Source: Tenacibaculum adriaticum (GTDB lineage Bacteria; Bacteroidota; Bacteroidia; Flavobacteriales; Flavobacteriaceae). Taken from it: 64,000 nt of DNA. A program made the position numbers and the translations under genes. Under the pieces are notes generated by a model. The model was not told where the DNA came from. It saw only the letters and a list, made by a program, of their open reading frames with translations, and did not search any database. Position 1 is the first letter of the stretch; every line of letters begins with the position of its first letter. Below, piece by piece: positions 55,951 to 64,000 of the stretch. The stretch is taken from positions 62,001 through 126,000 of the forward strand of contig NZ_VNIA01000001.1 in assembly GCF_008124875.1 (NCBI RefSeq), given 5' to 3'.

Positions 55951-57297
55951 TTATCCTAATTCTTCTCTCATTAAATCTAATCCTTCGCGAACTATCTTTT
56001 GGTGAGGTTGTTTAGACACACAAATAAATTCTGTTAAAGCGAAATCTTCTGGTGCAACTTCGTAAGCTCCTAATCCTTCCATTTCGTCAAGATCTTTATA
56101 CATACAAGCTTTTAATAATTGCATCGGATAGATATCTAATGGAAATACTTCTTCGTACGAACCTGTTACCACAAATGCTCTGTGCTCCCCGTTTGTATTC
56201 GTATTTAAGTCGTATTTTTTCTTTGGATTTAGCCAAGAGAACGTAAATGCTCTTGAAGTAGAAATCTTATTAAATACTGGCTTGTTCCATCCGAATAACT
56301 CATAATCATTTCCTTCTGGAATAGCCGTAATTTGATTGTCATAAAAACCAATAAATCCTTTTTCACCAACTTCTAATCCGCTTAATACATTTCCACTAAT
56401 AACACGGGTGTTATCAGTATCTAAATTCCCTTTTACAACCTCAGCAATATTCGCTCCTGGTAATGCAGTAACATATTGTGGAGTTTTAAATTTAGAACCT
56501 GTTAAAGCAATCGTACGTTTTGCATTGAACTTCCCTGTTAACAATAACTCACCGATAACCACTAAATCTTGAGGTGTAACGACCCACACAACTTCTCCTT
56601 TGTTAATAGGATCTATTTGTGCAATTTGTGTGCTTACATTCCCTACAGGATGTGGTCCAGAAACTTTATGAACCTCAACTCCTTTTGTGGTAGCTAATGG
56701 CGAACTATTAGATCCTACAGAAACATGTACTTTACCATCAGTCAACTTTGTTAAAGCTGTTAAAGCAACTTGTAATTCAGCTTCTTTACCTTTTAACGTA
56801 TAGTCATAATCTGCTGCCAACGGAGCACTTGCATAAGCCGACACAAAAATAGCTTTTGGAGCTTGATTTGGATTTGCAACAACATCGTACGGACGTTGCT
56901 TGATGAATGGCCAGCATCCTGCTGCAAATAAGTGCTTTTTCACTTCTTCACCAGACATAGCTGCTACATCTTTTTTTCCAAAATCCTCAAACGCTTGATT
57001 GCTATCTGCAGTGATTTTAATTTCTAATACTTTTCTCCTTGCTCCACGCGTAATCTCAGTAATTTTACCACTTACAGGACTCGGAAATAAAATACGTTCA
57101 TCACTTTTTGCATGAAAAAGTGCTTGACCTGCTTTTACCTCAGTTCCTTCTTTTGCTAAAATTTTAGGAATAACGCCGTGAAAATCTTCTGGCTTTATTG
57201 CATAAACACTACCTATAGGAAGTTCGGTAGTCACTTGTTTTGCTTCACCAACGAGCTTAATATCAAGCCCTTTCTTTATACGGATGTCTTTTGACAT
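55951..57297 (-). CDS. nqrA: Na+-translocating NADH-quinone reductase subunit A
   Basis: Peripheral subunit linked to quinone binding; 448 residues from ATG 57297 (MSKDIRIKKGLDIKL), the family start, although the frame extends to 57330. It shows the RnfC-like N-terminal barrel (GSVYAIKPEDFHGVIPKI) and PVSGKITEITRGARR. It heads the nqrABCDEF operon, which pumps sodium with NADH oxidation and is typical of marine bacteria. Confidence 0.96.
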   Translation of the reverse strand: MSKDIRIKKGLDIKLVGEAKQVTTELPIGSVYAIKPEDFHGVIPKILAKEGTEVKAGQALFHAKSDERILFPSPVSGKITEITRGARRKVLEIKITADSNQAFEDFGKKDVAAMSGEEVKKHLFAAGCWPFIKQRPYDVVANPNQAPKAIFVSAYASAPLAADYDYTLKGKEAELQVALTALTKLTDGKVHVSVGSNSSPLATTKGVEVHKVSGPHPVGNVSTQIAQIDPINKGEVVWVVTPQDLVVIGELLLTGKFNAKRTIALTGSKFKTPQYVTALPGANIAEVVKGNLDTDNTRVISGNVLSGLEVGEKGFIGFYDNQITAIPEGNDYELFGWNKPVFNKISTSRAFTFSWLNPKKKYDLNTNTNGEHRAFVVTGSYEEVFPLDIYPMQLLKACMYKDLDEMEGLGAYEVAPEDFALTEFICVSKQPHQKIVREGLDLMREELG

Positions 57298-57331
57298 AGT
57301 AACTATTGATTTGATTCTCTTAAAAAACACG

Positions 57332-57339
57332 CAAATTTA
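57332..57339 (-). promoter_or_regulatory. Probable -7 box of the nqr operon
   Basis: On the minus strand the sequence is TAAATTTG, an exact TAnnTTTG, 34 bp before the nqrA start. A TTTG lies 24 nt further upstream, slightly too far for the usual spacing. Confidence 0.45.
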
Positions 57340-57422
57340 AAAATTTTGGGTACTAGATATGGCCAAATATTATTTTATCTTCCGTAAAACATCTTATTTA
57401 TATTTGTTCTAAATAATTTTAA

Positions 57423-57453
57423 TTTGTCTTTGGCTTACATTTTGATACTTTTG
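57423..57453 (+). promoter_or_regulatory. Promoter of the T9SS plug gene
   Basis: TTTG at 57423-57426, exactly 19 nt, then TACTTTTG at 57446-57453: a full consensus match. The ATG at 57460 is seven bases from the end of the box, so the mRNA would be leaderless or nearly so. Confidence 0.65.
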
Positions 57454-57459
57454 CTATAT

Positions 57460-58677
57460 ATGTTGAAAAAGTATTTTTTTTTACCCCTTATATTCTTTTC
57501 CTTTTTAGGGAAAGCACAAAATATTAAAACCGTACAGCTAAGACCCATAAATAGCAATTCCTTTTCTGCGATTGTTCCGTTAGGTAGTATTTTAGAATTA
57601 TCTTTTGATGATTTAGACGCTGACAATAAAGAATATCAATATAGAGTTCAGCATATGACCTATGATTGGAAACCGAGCAACCTAACCTCCAATCAATATA
57701 TAAATGGGTTTGCAGAAAATTACATTAATGATGTTACCAACTCATTTAACACTTTGCAAGATTACACGCATTATTCTGTGCAAATTCCTAATGAAAACAC
57801 AATCATCACAAAAAGCGGAAACTATTTAATTTCAGTATTAAACTATAATAATGAAGTTGTTTTTACACGTCGTTGTGTATTTTATGAAGACTTAACTATG
57901 GTTGGTGTTGCCGCTTTTAGAAGCAGGTTTATAAAAACCATAAACGAACAACAAACCGTTCAGTTTTCGATTAATTATCCCGAACTACAAATTAACAATC
58001 CTGCACAAGAAATTAAAGTTGTTCTTTTTCAAAATAATAACTGGAATACCGCAATCACCAATATACAACCACAGTTTTTTAGACCTCAACAGTTAATTTA
58101 CAATTATACTCAAACTACAAACTTTTGGGGAGGTAACGAGTTTTTAAATTTTGATAATAAAACTATCAGAAATACAAACTTAAACATCGCTAAAACTGAA
58201 CGCGAGGAAGTTTATCATAATTATCTTTATACCAACGAACCTCGCGCCAACAAACCTTATTCGTACAACCCTGATATTAATGGAGAATTTATTGTGCGTA
58301 CTTTAGATGCTAACGACAAAACAACCGAAGCAGATTATGCTACCATTCATTTTTCTTTGGATTCACATAAACCTTACCTTAATAAAGAAGTATACGTTTA
58401 CGGAGCGTTTAATAACTTCGAATTATCCGAAGAAAACAAAATGACGTACAACAAGAAGGATAAAATATACAAAGCTGCCGTTTCTTTAAAGCAAGGTTTT
58501 TATAATTATTGCTTTGCGACTGTTGATAGAGACAGAAACGTAAACTTAAACGAAGTAGACGGTTCTTTCTACGAAACTGAAAACGAATACACTGTCATCG
58601 TATACTACCACCCTTTTGGAGAAATTTATGATCGTGTTGTTGGAGTAGGAAACGGCTTCTTCAATCAAAACAGATAA
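57460..58677 (+). CDS. Type IX secretion system plug protein (DUF5103)
   Basis: A 405-residue exported protein of the DUF5103 family, whose characterised member plugs the SprA outer-membrane translocon of the T9SS. The signal peptide ends near FLGKAQ. The N-terminal domain has LGSILELSFDDLDADNKEYQ and MTYDWKPSNL; the C-terminal domain has VYVYGAFNNFELSEEN, which looks like a carbohydrate-binding-like beta-sandwich. The frame extends to 57424 but the promoter position favours ATG 57460. It fits with gldB, gldC and the T9SS cargo in this window. Confidence 0.88.
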   Translation: MLKKYFFLPLIFFSFLGKAQNIKTVQLRPINSNSFSAIVPLGSILELSFDDLDADNKEYQYRVQHMTYDWKPSNLTSNQYINGFAENYINDVTNSFNTLQDYTHYSVQIPNENTIITKSGNYLISVLNYNNEVVFTRRCVFYEDLTMVGVAAFRSRFIKTINEQQTVQFSINYPELQINNPAQEIKVVLFQNNNWNTAITNIQPQFFRPQQLIYNYTQTTNFWGGNEFLNFDNKTIRNTNLNIAKTEREEVYHNYLYTNEPRANKPYSYNPDINGEFIVRTLDANDKTTEADYATIHFSLDSHKPYLNKEVYVYGAFNNFELSEENKMTYNKKDKIYKAAVSLKQGFYNYCFATVDRDRNVNLNEVDGSFYETENEYTVIVYYHPFGEIYDRVVGVGNGFFNQNR

Positions 58678-58728
58678 TCTGTAAATTCTGCTGTTGTAAT
58701 ATTCAATAAAAACTTTTACATTTATTGA

Positions 58729-59115
58729 ATGTTTCAACAAATAACAAAAGGTATTAAGATTTCGGTAAAAACCACTTACAACGGAATCATAACACGTGGT
58801 CATTTTAATTATCATGCCTTTAGTTATTTTATAACTATTGAAAACAAATCGAAAGACACAGTACAGTTATTAGAAAGATACTGGACCATACACGATTCAT
58901 TAAACAAAACAGAATTTATAGAAGGAGAAGGCGTTGTAGGGCAAAAACCCATTTTACATCCTAATGATGAGTACAATTATAAATCTAATTGTTTTTTACT
59001 CTCTACACATGGGGCAATGTCTGGCAATTACAAAATGATAAAGACAGAATCTACTGAAAGATTTTTAGTAACCATACCAACTTTTCAACTAACCACAACC
59101 CCTACGCTTAACTAA
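58729..59115 (+). CDS. apaG: ApaG protein
   Basis: A 128-residue protein of the ApaG/FN3-like family: GIKISVKTTYNG, YFITIENKSKDTVQLLERYW, GEGVVGQKPILHPNDEYNY and a GAMSGNYKM segment. Its biochemical role is not settled. It shares its last base with the start of the DUF3667 gene downstream, so the two are coupled. Confidence 0.95.
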   Translation: MFQQITKGIKISVKTTYNGIITRGHFNYHAFSYFITIENKSKDTVQLLERYWTIHDSLNKTEFIEGEGVVGQKPILHPNDEYNYKSNCFLLSTHGAMSGNYKMIKTESTERFLVTIPTFQLTTTPTLN

Positions 59116-60251
59116 TGGCGAAAAAAAATAAGCTCGTAATAATTAAAAATTCAAATTGCTTAAACTGCGGATATCCTTTTTCGGGTCAAGAAATATTTTG
59201 CCCTGAATGTGGACAAAAAAATAAAGGAGATAAATTGACTTTCGGAGCTTTTCTTAAAGAACTTTTTAATGGTCTTACTTCTTGGGACGCTAAATTTTGG
59301 AAAACCTTAATCCCTTTATTATTTTCCCCTGGAAAAGTATCCAAAGACTATATTGAAGGAAAAAGAACTCGGTATGTAAATCCGTTTCGTTTTTATTTAA
59401 CTACATCTATTATTTTCTTTTTAATCATTGGTTTTACAGATAGTTATAGTAAATTAAACATGCTTAGAAGTGGTAGAAATGTCTCCTCTTTTAAAAATGT
59501 GCAAATATCAAAAAACGGAATTAAAACAGTTGAAAAACCAATAAATTTAGACTCCATTCAAGATGTTGTTTTCAAAGAAATAGATAAAGCTCAAAAGAGA
59601 AAAGATTCTATTAATAGCTTAATAGCACTCGATTCTTTAAACAATATTAACGACTCCATAAAAACTAAAAATCAAGCAGATGGCTTCAACGTGTCTTTAG
59701 CAGATAATAAAAACGTGATGTCATTTCTTAAATTTCAAAAGAACAATCCTAAAATTTCTATAGACACTGCTTTGGATAGTTTACATATGGAAAAAACATT
59801 TTCTAACAGATTTTGGTACTCAAGAGCAGAAGTTATAAACTCTTTTGTATCTAAAGAAGGTGAAAGTAATAAATTTAATAAGCAACTATTGTCTTACGCT
59901 TCTATTTCTCTATTCATTTTACTTCCTTTATTCACTTTCTTTTTAAGAATTATTTATTTTAGAAGAAAATTCACCTATGTAGAACACTTGGTTTTCGTAT
60001 TTCATGTACAAACCGTTTTCTTTTTACTTTTTTCTATTTTTTATCTAATTGATTTTGTAAAAGATACTAACTACATTATCCGTATTTTTTTACTTGTTTT
60101 TTTAGTTTACCTTTTTATAGCTATGAAGAAATTTTATGAGCAAGGTTACTTTAAAACTTTTTTAAAATTTATACTAGCAAACACTTTATTTATGATTATT
60201 TCATTGTTTGGAGCAATAATTGTGTCTGCAATTGCTTTTGCTTTATACTAA
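59115..60251 (+). CDS. DUF3667 membrane protein with zinc ribbon
   Basis: A 378-residue protein. The N terminus has a zinc-ribbon CLNCGYPF and CPECGQKN (C-x2-C twice), then LLFSPGKVSKDYIEGKRTRYVNPFRFYLTTSIIFF, the DUF3667 core leading into the first membrane helix (only part quoted is diagnostic: GKRTRYVNPFRFYL). A long polar loop of about 150 residues precedes four more membrane helices near the C terminus. Function is unknown. The gene overlaps apaG by one base and converges with the NRDE gene. Confidence 0.85.
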   Translation: MAKKNKLVIIKNSNCLNCGYPFSGQEIFCPECGQKNKGDKLTFGAFLKELFNGLTSWDAKFWKTLIPLLFSPGKVSKDYIEGKRTRYVNPFRFYLTTSIIFFLIIGFTDSYSKLNMLRSGRNVSSFKNVQISKNGIKTVEKPINLDSIQDVVFKEIDKAQKRKDSINSLIALDSLNNINDSIKTKNQADGFNVSLADNKNVMSFLKFQKNNPKISIDTALDSLHMEKTFSNRFWYSRAEVINSFVSKEGESNKFNKQLLSYASISLFILLPLFTFFLRIIYFRRKFTYVEHLVFVFHVQTVFFLLFSIFYLIDFVKDTNYIIRIFLLVFLVYLFIAMKKFYEQGYFKTFLKFILANTLFMIISLFGAIIVSAIAFALY

Positions 60252-60961
60252 GATAAAACGTTTTCTAATTTAAGAAGCGTATCATTCACAAAATCAATAT
60301 ATTTTATACTAACTTTTTCGGAAGATTTTTGTACAGAAGTAATACTTACCGTTTCGGCATAAGATCTTTTCATTTTTAAAGAAACTTCTTTATTTCCTTT
60401 TTTGGTATCTTGATGAAATGATAAAATATTTTCTTGTGAAAACTCTGGGTCTGAATTTAACCAATCTGCAAACCAGTCTTGTCTCAGTTTTTTCATTTCT
60501 TCGGTATACAAAGTCGAGCTCGACCAAATTTTAGGCTCTTGAGATAAACGGCTAAAATGCTTTTGATTTCCATCCCAAACTAACTCGTAGGCTTTTAAAG
60601 TATTTTTCCAATCAACCAACACAATTGTAAAAGGTTCTATTCCTTCAAAATCGAAATGCTCAATAATTTCTATCGGATTATTCACTTGTAGCAATTGTTT
60701 TACAATTACACCTCTACTCAATCTATATGAAGTATCCCTTTTATGTTTTTCAAAACCACCATTTAGCAAACAAATCAATCGTTTTTTTTCGCTTAATCCA
60801 ATCCAAGTTCCTCCTGCTATTTCATCTTTCGGATATATCAACTCCACCCCATTTTCTTTATACTTTATTGGCGGTATTGTTTTTCGCTTTGGATTCTCAT
60901 CTCGATTAGAGGTTAAAATAAAATCATTACCTCCAAGCGGTAAATAAGTTACTGTACACAT
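60248..60961 (-). CDS. NRDE family protein (TANGO2-like)
   Basis: A 237-residue protein beginning MCTVTYLPLGG, with the name-giving NRDE in LTSNRDENPKRKT. The N-terminal Cys2 exposed after Met removal is typical of Ntn-hydrolase-like members. It also has GGTWIGLSEKKRLICLLNGG. The human relative TANGO2 is linked to heme or lipid metabolism, but bacterial function is unknown. The stop overlaps that of the convergent DUF3667 gene by 4 bp. Confidence 0.9.
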   Translation of the reverse strand: MCTVTYLPLGGNDFILTSNRDENPKRKTIPPIKYKENGVELIYPKDEIAGGTWIGLSEKKRLICLLNGGFEKHKRDTSYRLSRGVIVKQLLQVNNPIEIIEHFDFEGIEPFTIVLVDWKNTLKAYELVWDGNQKHFSRLSQEPKIWSSSTLYTEEMKKLRQDWFADWLNSDPEFSQENILSFHQDTKKGNKEVSLKMKRSYAETVSITSVQKSSEKVSIKYIDFVNDTLLKLENVLS

Positions 60962-61097
60962 TAATTAGGGATTTATAAATAAACTCTCTAGATTTCTTTA
61001 AGTCGGTTTAATGTAGCAAACGTTACAAAATGTTTACACTAAAAATTGTACCTTTACACTTCAAAATTAAACGAATAAAACCAATAAACAAACAACA

Positions 61098-62723
61098 ATG
61101 GGAAAAGGATTTTTCAACGTACCAGTTGCTGTTAACGAACCCGTAAAAGGATACGCTCCAGGTTCGTCAGAAAGAGAAGCAGTAGCAAAACAATATAAAG
61201 AATACTTTAACGGTTCTGTTGACGTACCAATGTACATTGGTGGTGAGGAAATAAGAACTGGAAACACTAAAAACATGACGCCTCCACACGATCACAAACA
61301 TGTAGTGGGGCAATATCATGTAGGTAACAAAACACATGCAGCCAAAGCAGTAGCAAACGCTTTAGAAGCTCGTAAAGACTGGGCACAAATGCCTTGGGAA
61401 CAACGTGCTGCTATCTTTTTAAAAGCTGCGGATTTAATTGCAGGTCCTTACCGCGCAAAAATTAACGCTGCAACCATGATTGCACAGTCAAAAACCATTC
61501 ACCAAGCAGAAATTGATGCTGCTTGTGAGCTAATTGACTTTTTACGTTTTAACGTAGAATACATGACGCAAATTTATGCTGAGCAGCCAGATTCTGCTGA
61601 AGGAATTTGGAACCGTGTAGAATACCGTCCGTTAGAAGGATTTGTATATGCAATTACCCCATTTAACTTTACTGCAATTGCTGCTAATTTACCTGCATCT
61701 GCTGCAATGATGGGAAATGTTGTGGTTTGGAAACCTTCCGATAGCCAAATTTTTTCAGCTAAAGTAATTGCGGATGTATTTAAAGAAGCAGGGGTTCCTG
61801 ATGGCGTAATTAACATCATTTATGGGGATCCTGTAGAAATTACCAACGTAATTTTAGACAGTCCTGATTTTGCTGGATTACACTTTACAGGTTCTACCTT
61901 TGTATTTAAAGAATTATGGAAACAAATAGGTGCAAATATTCACAACTATAAAACCTACCCAAGAATTGTAGGTGAAACTGGTGGTAAAGATTTTATTGTT
62001 GCACATCCATCTGCAAACCCTAAGCAAGTTGCCACAGGAATTTCTCGTGGTGCTTTTGAATTCCAAGGACAAAAATGTTCTGCAGCATCGAGAGTGTATT
62101 TACCAAAATCGATGGCAAATGAAGTGTTAGATTTTGTAAAAGAAGACATCAAATCTTTCAAAATGGGTTCTCCAGAAGATATGAGTAATTTTATTACTGC
62201 CGTTATTCACGAAGGTTCTTTTGATAAATTAGCAAAGTATATTGATCAAGCTAAAAAAGATAGTGATGCAGAAGTTATTGCGGGTGGTAACTACGATAAA
62301 TCGAAAGGTTACTTTATTGAGCCAACCGTTATCTTAACAACCAACCCTAAATACACTACTATGGAAACTGAATTATTCGGTCCTGTAGTTACTATTTACG
62401 TGTACGAAGACAAAGATTGGGCAGCAACATTACAGTTAGTAGACCAAACTTCTGAATACGCATTAACAGGAGCAATTTTCTCTACAGATAGATATGCGAT
62501 TGTAGAAGCTACCAAAGCATTAGAAAACTGTGCAGGAAACTTCTATGTAAACGATAAGCCAACAGGTGCTGTAGTAGGACAACAACCATTTGGTGGAGCG
62601 AGAGCTTCAGGAACAAATGACAAAGCAGGTTCTGCACAAAACTTATTACGTTGGGTTTCTCCTCGTTTAATTAAAGAAACATTTGTTACACCAACAGATT
62701 ATCGTTATCCGTTTTTAGGATAA
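61098..62723 (+). CDS. pruA: L-glutamate gamma-semialdehyde dehydrogenase (1-pyrroline-5-carboxylate dehydrogenase)
   Basis: Second enzyme of proline breakdown, giving glutamate with NAD+. The 541 residues are the long form resembling the mitochondrial enzyme ALDH4A1. The catalytic Cys is in FQGQKCSAASRVY, the general-base Glu in VGETGGKDF, and the start reads GKGFFNVPVAVNEPVKGYAPG. No proline dehydrogenase domain is fused and no putA is adjacent. It has its own terminator and is probably monocistronic. Confidence 0.95.
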   Translation: MGKGFFNVPVAVNEPVKGYAPGSSEREAVAKQYKEYFNGSVDVPMYIGGEEIRTGNTKNMTPPHDHKHVVGQYHVGNKTHAAKAVANALEARKDWAQMPWEQRAAIFLKAADLIAGPYRAKINAATMIAQSKTIHQAEIDAACELIDFLRFNVEYMTQIYAEQPDSAEGIWNRVEYRPLEGFVYAITPFNFTAIAANLPASAAMMGNVVVWKPSDSQIFSAKVIADVFKEAGVPDGVINIIYGDPVEITNVILDSPDFAGLHFTGSTFVFKELWKQIGANIHNYKTYPRIVGETGGKDFIVAHPSANPKQVATGISRGAFEFQGQKCSAASRVYLPKSMANEVLDFVKEDIKSFKMGSPEDMSNFITAVIHEGSFDKLAKYIDQAKKDSDAEVIAGGNYDKSKGYFIEPTVILTTNPKYTTMETELFGPVVTIYVYEDKDWAATLQLVDQTSEYALTGAIFSTDRYAIVEATKALENCAGNFYVNDKPTGAVVGQQPFGGARASGTNDKAGSAQNLLRWVSPRLIKETFVTPTDYRYPFLG

Positions 62724-62747
62724 GATCTTAATCTTTTTATAAAACAC

Positions 62748-62777
62748 AAAAGCAACCTCATTTTAGGTTGCTTTTTT
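62748..62777 (+). terminator. Intrinsic terminator of pruA
   Basis: AAAAGCAACCT (62748-62758), loop CATTTT, AGGTTGCTTTTTT (from 62765). A clear stem and T-tract directly after the gene. Confidence 0.88.
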
Positions 62778-62829
62778 AGTTTGATTCTTAACTTACTTTT
62801 CGATAACTTCGCTATCGTCTGATTTAAGC

Positions 62830-62896
62830 CATTAAAACGAACTCATATCATTAAAGTTGGCAATAATTAAAATAAACAACTCTGAATATCATTAAA
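62830..62896 (+). promoter_or_regulatory. Repeated CATTAAA motifs before the AraC gene
   Basis: CATTAAA occurs at 62830-62836, 62849-62855 and 62890-62896; the last two belong to a longer exact repeat ATATCATTAAA (62845-62855 and 62886-62896) spaced by 41 bp, close to four helical turns. The last copy overlaps the ATG at 62896. This could be a self-regulatory site of the AraC protein. Confidence 0.3.
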
Positions 62897-63945
62897 TGAA
62901 TTATGAAAATCAAATTATCTTCTTTTTAAGCGCATTAGGAGCTTTTAATGGTCTTTTATTAAGCTTTTATTTTGCATACTCAACAAAGTATAAGAAGTTT
63001 GCAAACTATTTCCTATCATTACTTTTACTTGTTTTAAGTATAAGAATTATCAAATCTGTTTTCTTCCACTTCAATCCAAAAATATCAGTTACTTTTATTC
63101 AAATTGGCCTTACAGCTTGTGTTTTAATAGGTCCAGCATTGTACTTGTACATTGTATCTACATTAAACGAAAAAACACCTAAAAGATGGTTAATTCATAT
63201 TGTTCCATTAGTATTGTTATTAATTATATTAGGTATAATTTATCCATATTGGACATTTAAAGAACTTTGGTCAAAATTTATTGTTAAAGGGATATATTTA
63301 CAATGGTTAACCTATATTGTTTTAACTGGTTTTCGATTAAAACATATTCTAAAAAAAGTATTTTCGAAAGCTAAAAAACTCAATGAAATTGAGTTTTGGT
63401 TGTTGAGTATTTTTACAGGAGTATCAATCATTTGGTTTTCTTATACTATAGGTTCTTATACATCTTACATTGTTGGGGCATTATCATTTTCATTTGTTTT
63501 TTACCTTTTAGTATTATTATGGTTGTTTAAAAGAAATAAAAACACCTTATTTTTTCATGAAAAAGAAAAATACGAGAATAAAAAAATTGATACAGAAGAA
63601 GTAAAATTAATTACAGAAAAATTAACCATCATCAAGGATAAAAAACTCTTCAAAAATCCCAATTTAAAATTGTCAGATATTGCTAAACATCTAAATATTC
63701 CATCTCATCAATTATCACAATTTCTGAATGATAATTTAGGTAAATCATTTTCCTTATTTATAAACGAACTTCGAGTTGAAGAAGCAAAACAGTTGCTAAT
63801 TTCAAATGATGTACACACAATTGAAACCATTGGTTATGATTGTGGTTTTAACTCTAAATCTACTTTTTTTACAACCTTTAAAAAGATAACAAGAACCACG
63901 CCAGCTCAATACAAAAAAACAAAGAGTCAAAAAGAAAACACCTAA
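62896..63945 (+). CDS. Membrane-anchored AraC-family regulator
   Basis: A 349-residue protein with six or seven membrane helices in the first 215 residues and an AraC-type double helix-turn-helix at the C terminus (NLKLSDIAKHLNIPSHQLSQ, then TIETIGYDCGFNSKSTFFTTFKK, of which GYDCGFNSKSTFF is the second-helix signature). Membrane sensor plus AraC domain in one chain is a common Bacteroidota layout. The ligand and targets are unknown. The window ends 55 bp after the stop with no gene visible there. Confidence 0.9.
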   Translation: MNYENQIIFFLSALGAFNGLLLSFYFAYSTKYKKFANYFLSLLLLVLSIRIIKSVFFHFNPKISVTFIQIGLTACVLIGPALYLYIVSTLNEKTPKRWLIHIVPLVLLLIILGIIYPYWTFKELWSKFIVKGIYLQWLTYIVLTGFRLKHILKKVFSKAKKLNEIEFWLLSIFTGVSIIWFSYTIGSYTSYIVGALSFSFVFYLLVLLWLFKRNKNTLFFHEKEKYENKKIDTEEVKLITEKLTIIKDKKLFKNPNLKLSDIAKHLNIPSHQLSQFLNDNLGKSFSLFINELRVEEAKQLLISNDVHTIETIGYDCGFNSKSTFFTTFKKITRTTPAQYKKTKSQKENT

Positions 63946-64000
63946 AAGTTTTTATTTACAAATTAGTAGTTCGGATTTATAATAGAAAACCTATATAAAT

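Noticed and set aside
62798..62814. Hairpin CGATAACTTCGCTATCG before the AraC gene, considered as an insertion-sequence end or terminator
   Set aside because: Imperfect stem, no T-tract, no matching partner end and no transposase nearby.

Overview
This is an AT-rich chromosomal window from a Bacteroidota member, almost certainly a marine or aquatic Flavobacteriaceae close to Tenacibaculum or Polaribacter. The evidence is the gliding genes gldB and gldC next to nadE, a type IX secretion (T9SS) plug protein, a secreted protease with a T9SS-type sorting tail, GLPGLI-family proteins, the Na+-translocating NqrA-F complex, a lipoprotein TamL, a mitochondrial-length PruA, a FolK-nucleoside kinase fusion, and promoters of the Bacteroidota type (TTTG, about 19 nt, TAnnTTTG). 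I see no insertion sequence, prophage, CRISPR array or rRNA operon. Gene content is mostly core metabolism, so the main interest lies in regulatory DNA and in unusual domain forms.

Region by region. 1-7.4 kb: a sulfate-assimilation operon (cysD end, cysN, ferredoxin, sulfite reductase, cobA, a Met8-like siroheme enzyme, ferredoxin-NADP reductase, cysM). 7.4-12.4 kb: a SAM-I riboswitch heads a methionine operon made of a split metH and metF. 12.5-14.8 kb: trxA, a DUF58 protein, tRNA-Asp, and a small lipoprotein pair. 14.9-19.1 kb: an aromatic amino-acid operon (pheA, aminotransferase, tyrA, DAHP synthase-chorismate mutase) behind a complete transcription attenuator whose leader peptide contains four Phe-Tyr pairs. 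19.1-25.4 kb: rsgA, dtd, a YceI lipoprotein, lipB and the secreted metalloprotease. 25.4-32.4 kb: an outer-membrane receptor-like barrel and two GLPGLI proteins, divergent from a histidine kinase and OmpR-type regulator, with tandem 10-bp repeats between the two promoters. 32.4-44.6 kb: nucleoside kinase, TrmH methyltransferase, tamL, fbaA, accD, rpsO, pnp, folK-dNK fusion, gldC, gldB, nadE. 44.6-51.2 kb: dnaG, clpX, clpP and a LytTR-type sensor system. 51.2-57.3 kb: nqrA to nqrF. 57.4-64 kb: T9SS plug protein, apaG, DUF3667 protein, NRDE protein, pruA and a membrane-bound AraC regulator.

How the genes work together. The first 12 kb form a sulfur route from sulfate activation through six-electron sulfite reduction and cysteine to methionine; the methionine branch is switched by SAM at the RNA level. 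The aromatic operon appears to sense charged tRNA-Phe and tRNA-Tyr through ribosome stalling, with its DAHP synthase fused to chorismate mutase. The GLPGLI/receptor/two-component cluster looks like a self-contained envelope module under its own regulator. The two strongest new observations are the Phe/Tyr attenuator at 14926-15113 and the mutually exclusive pairings at 7424-7578 that explain how the SAM riboswitch could control metH translation. Two core enzymes, DnaG and AccD, have lost all four zinc ligands of their usual zinc ribbons. No gene-free stretch exceeds 300 bases; the longest (14827-15121) is the attenuator leader, and the next (44600-44811) holds a terminator and a possible small gene.
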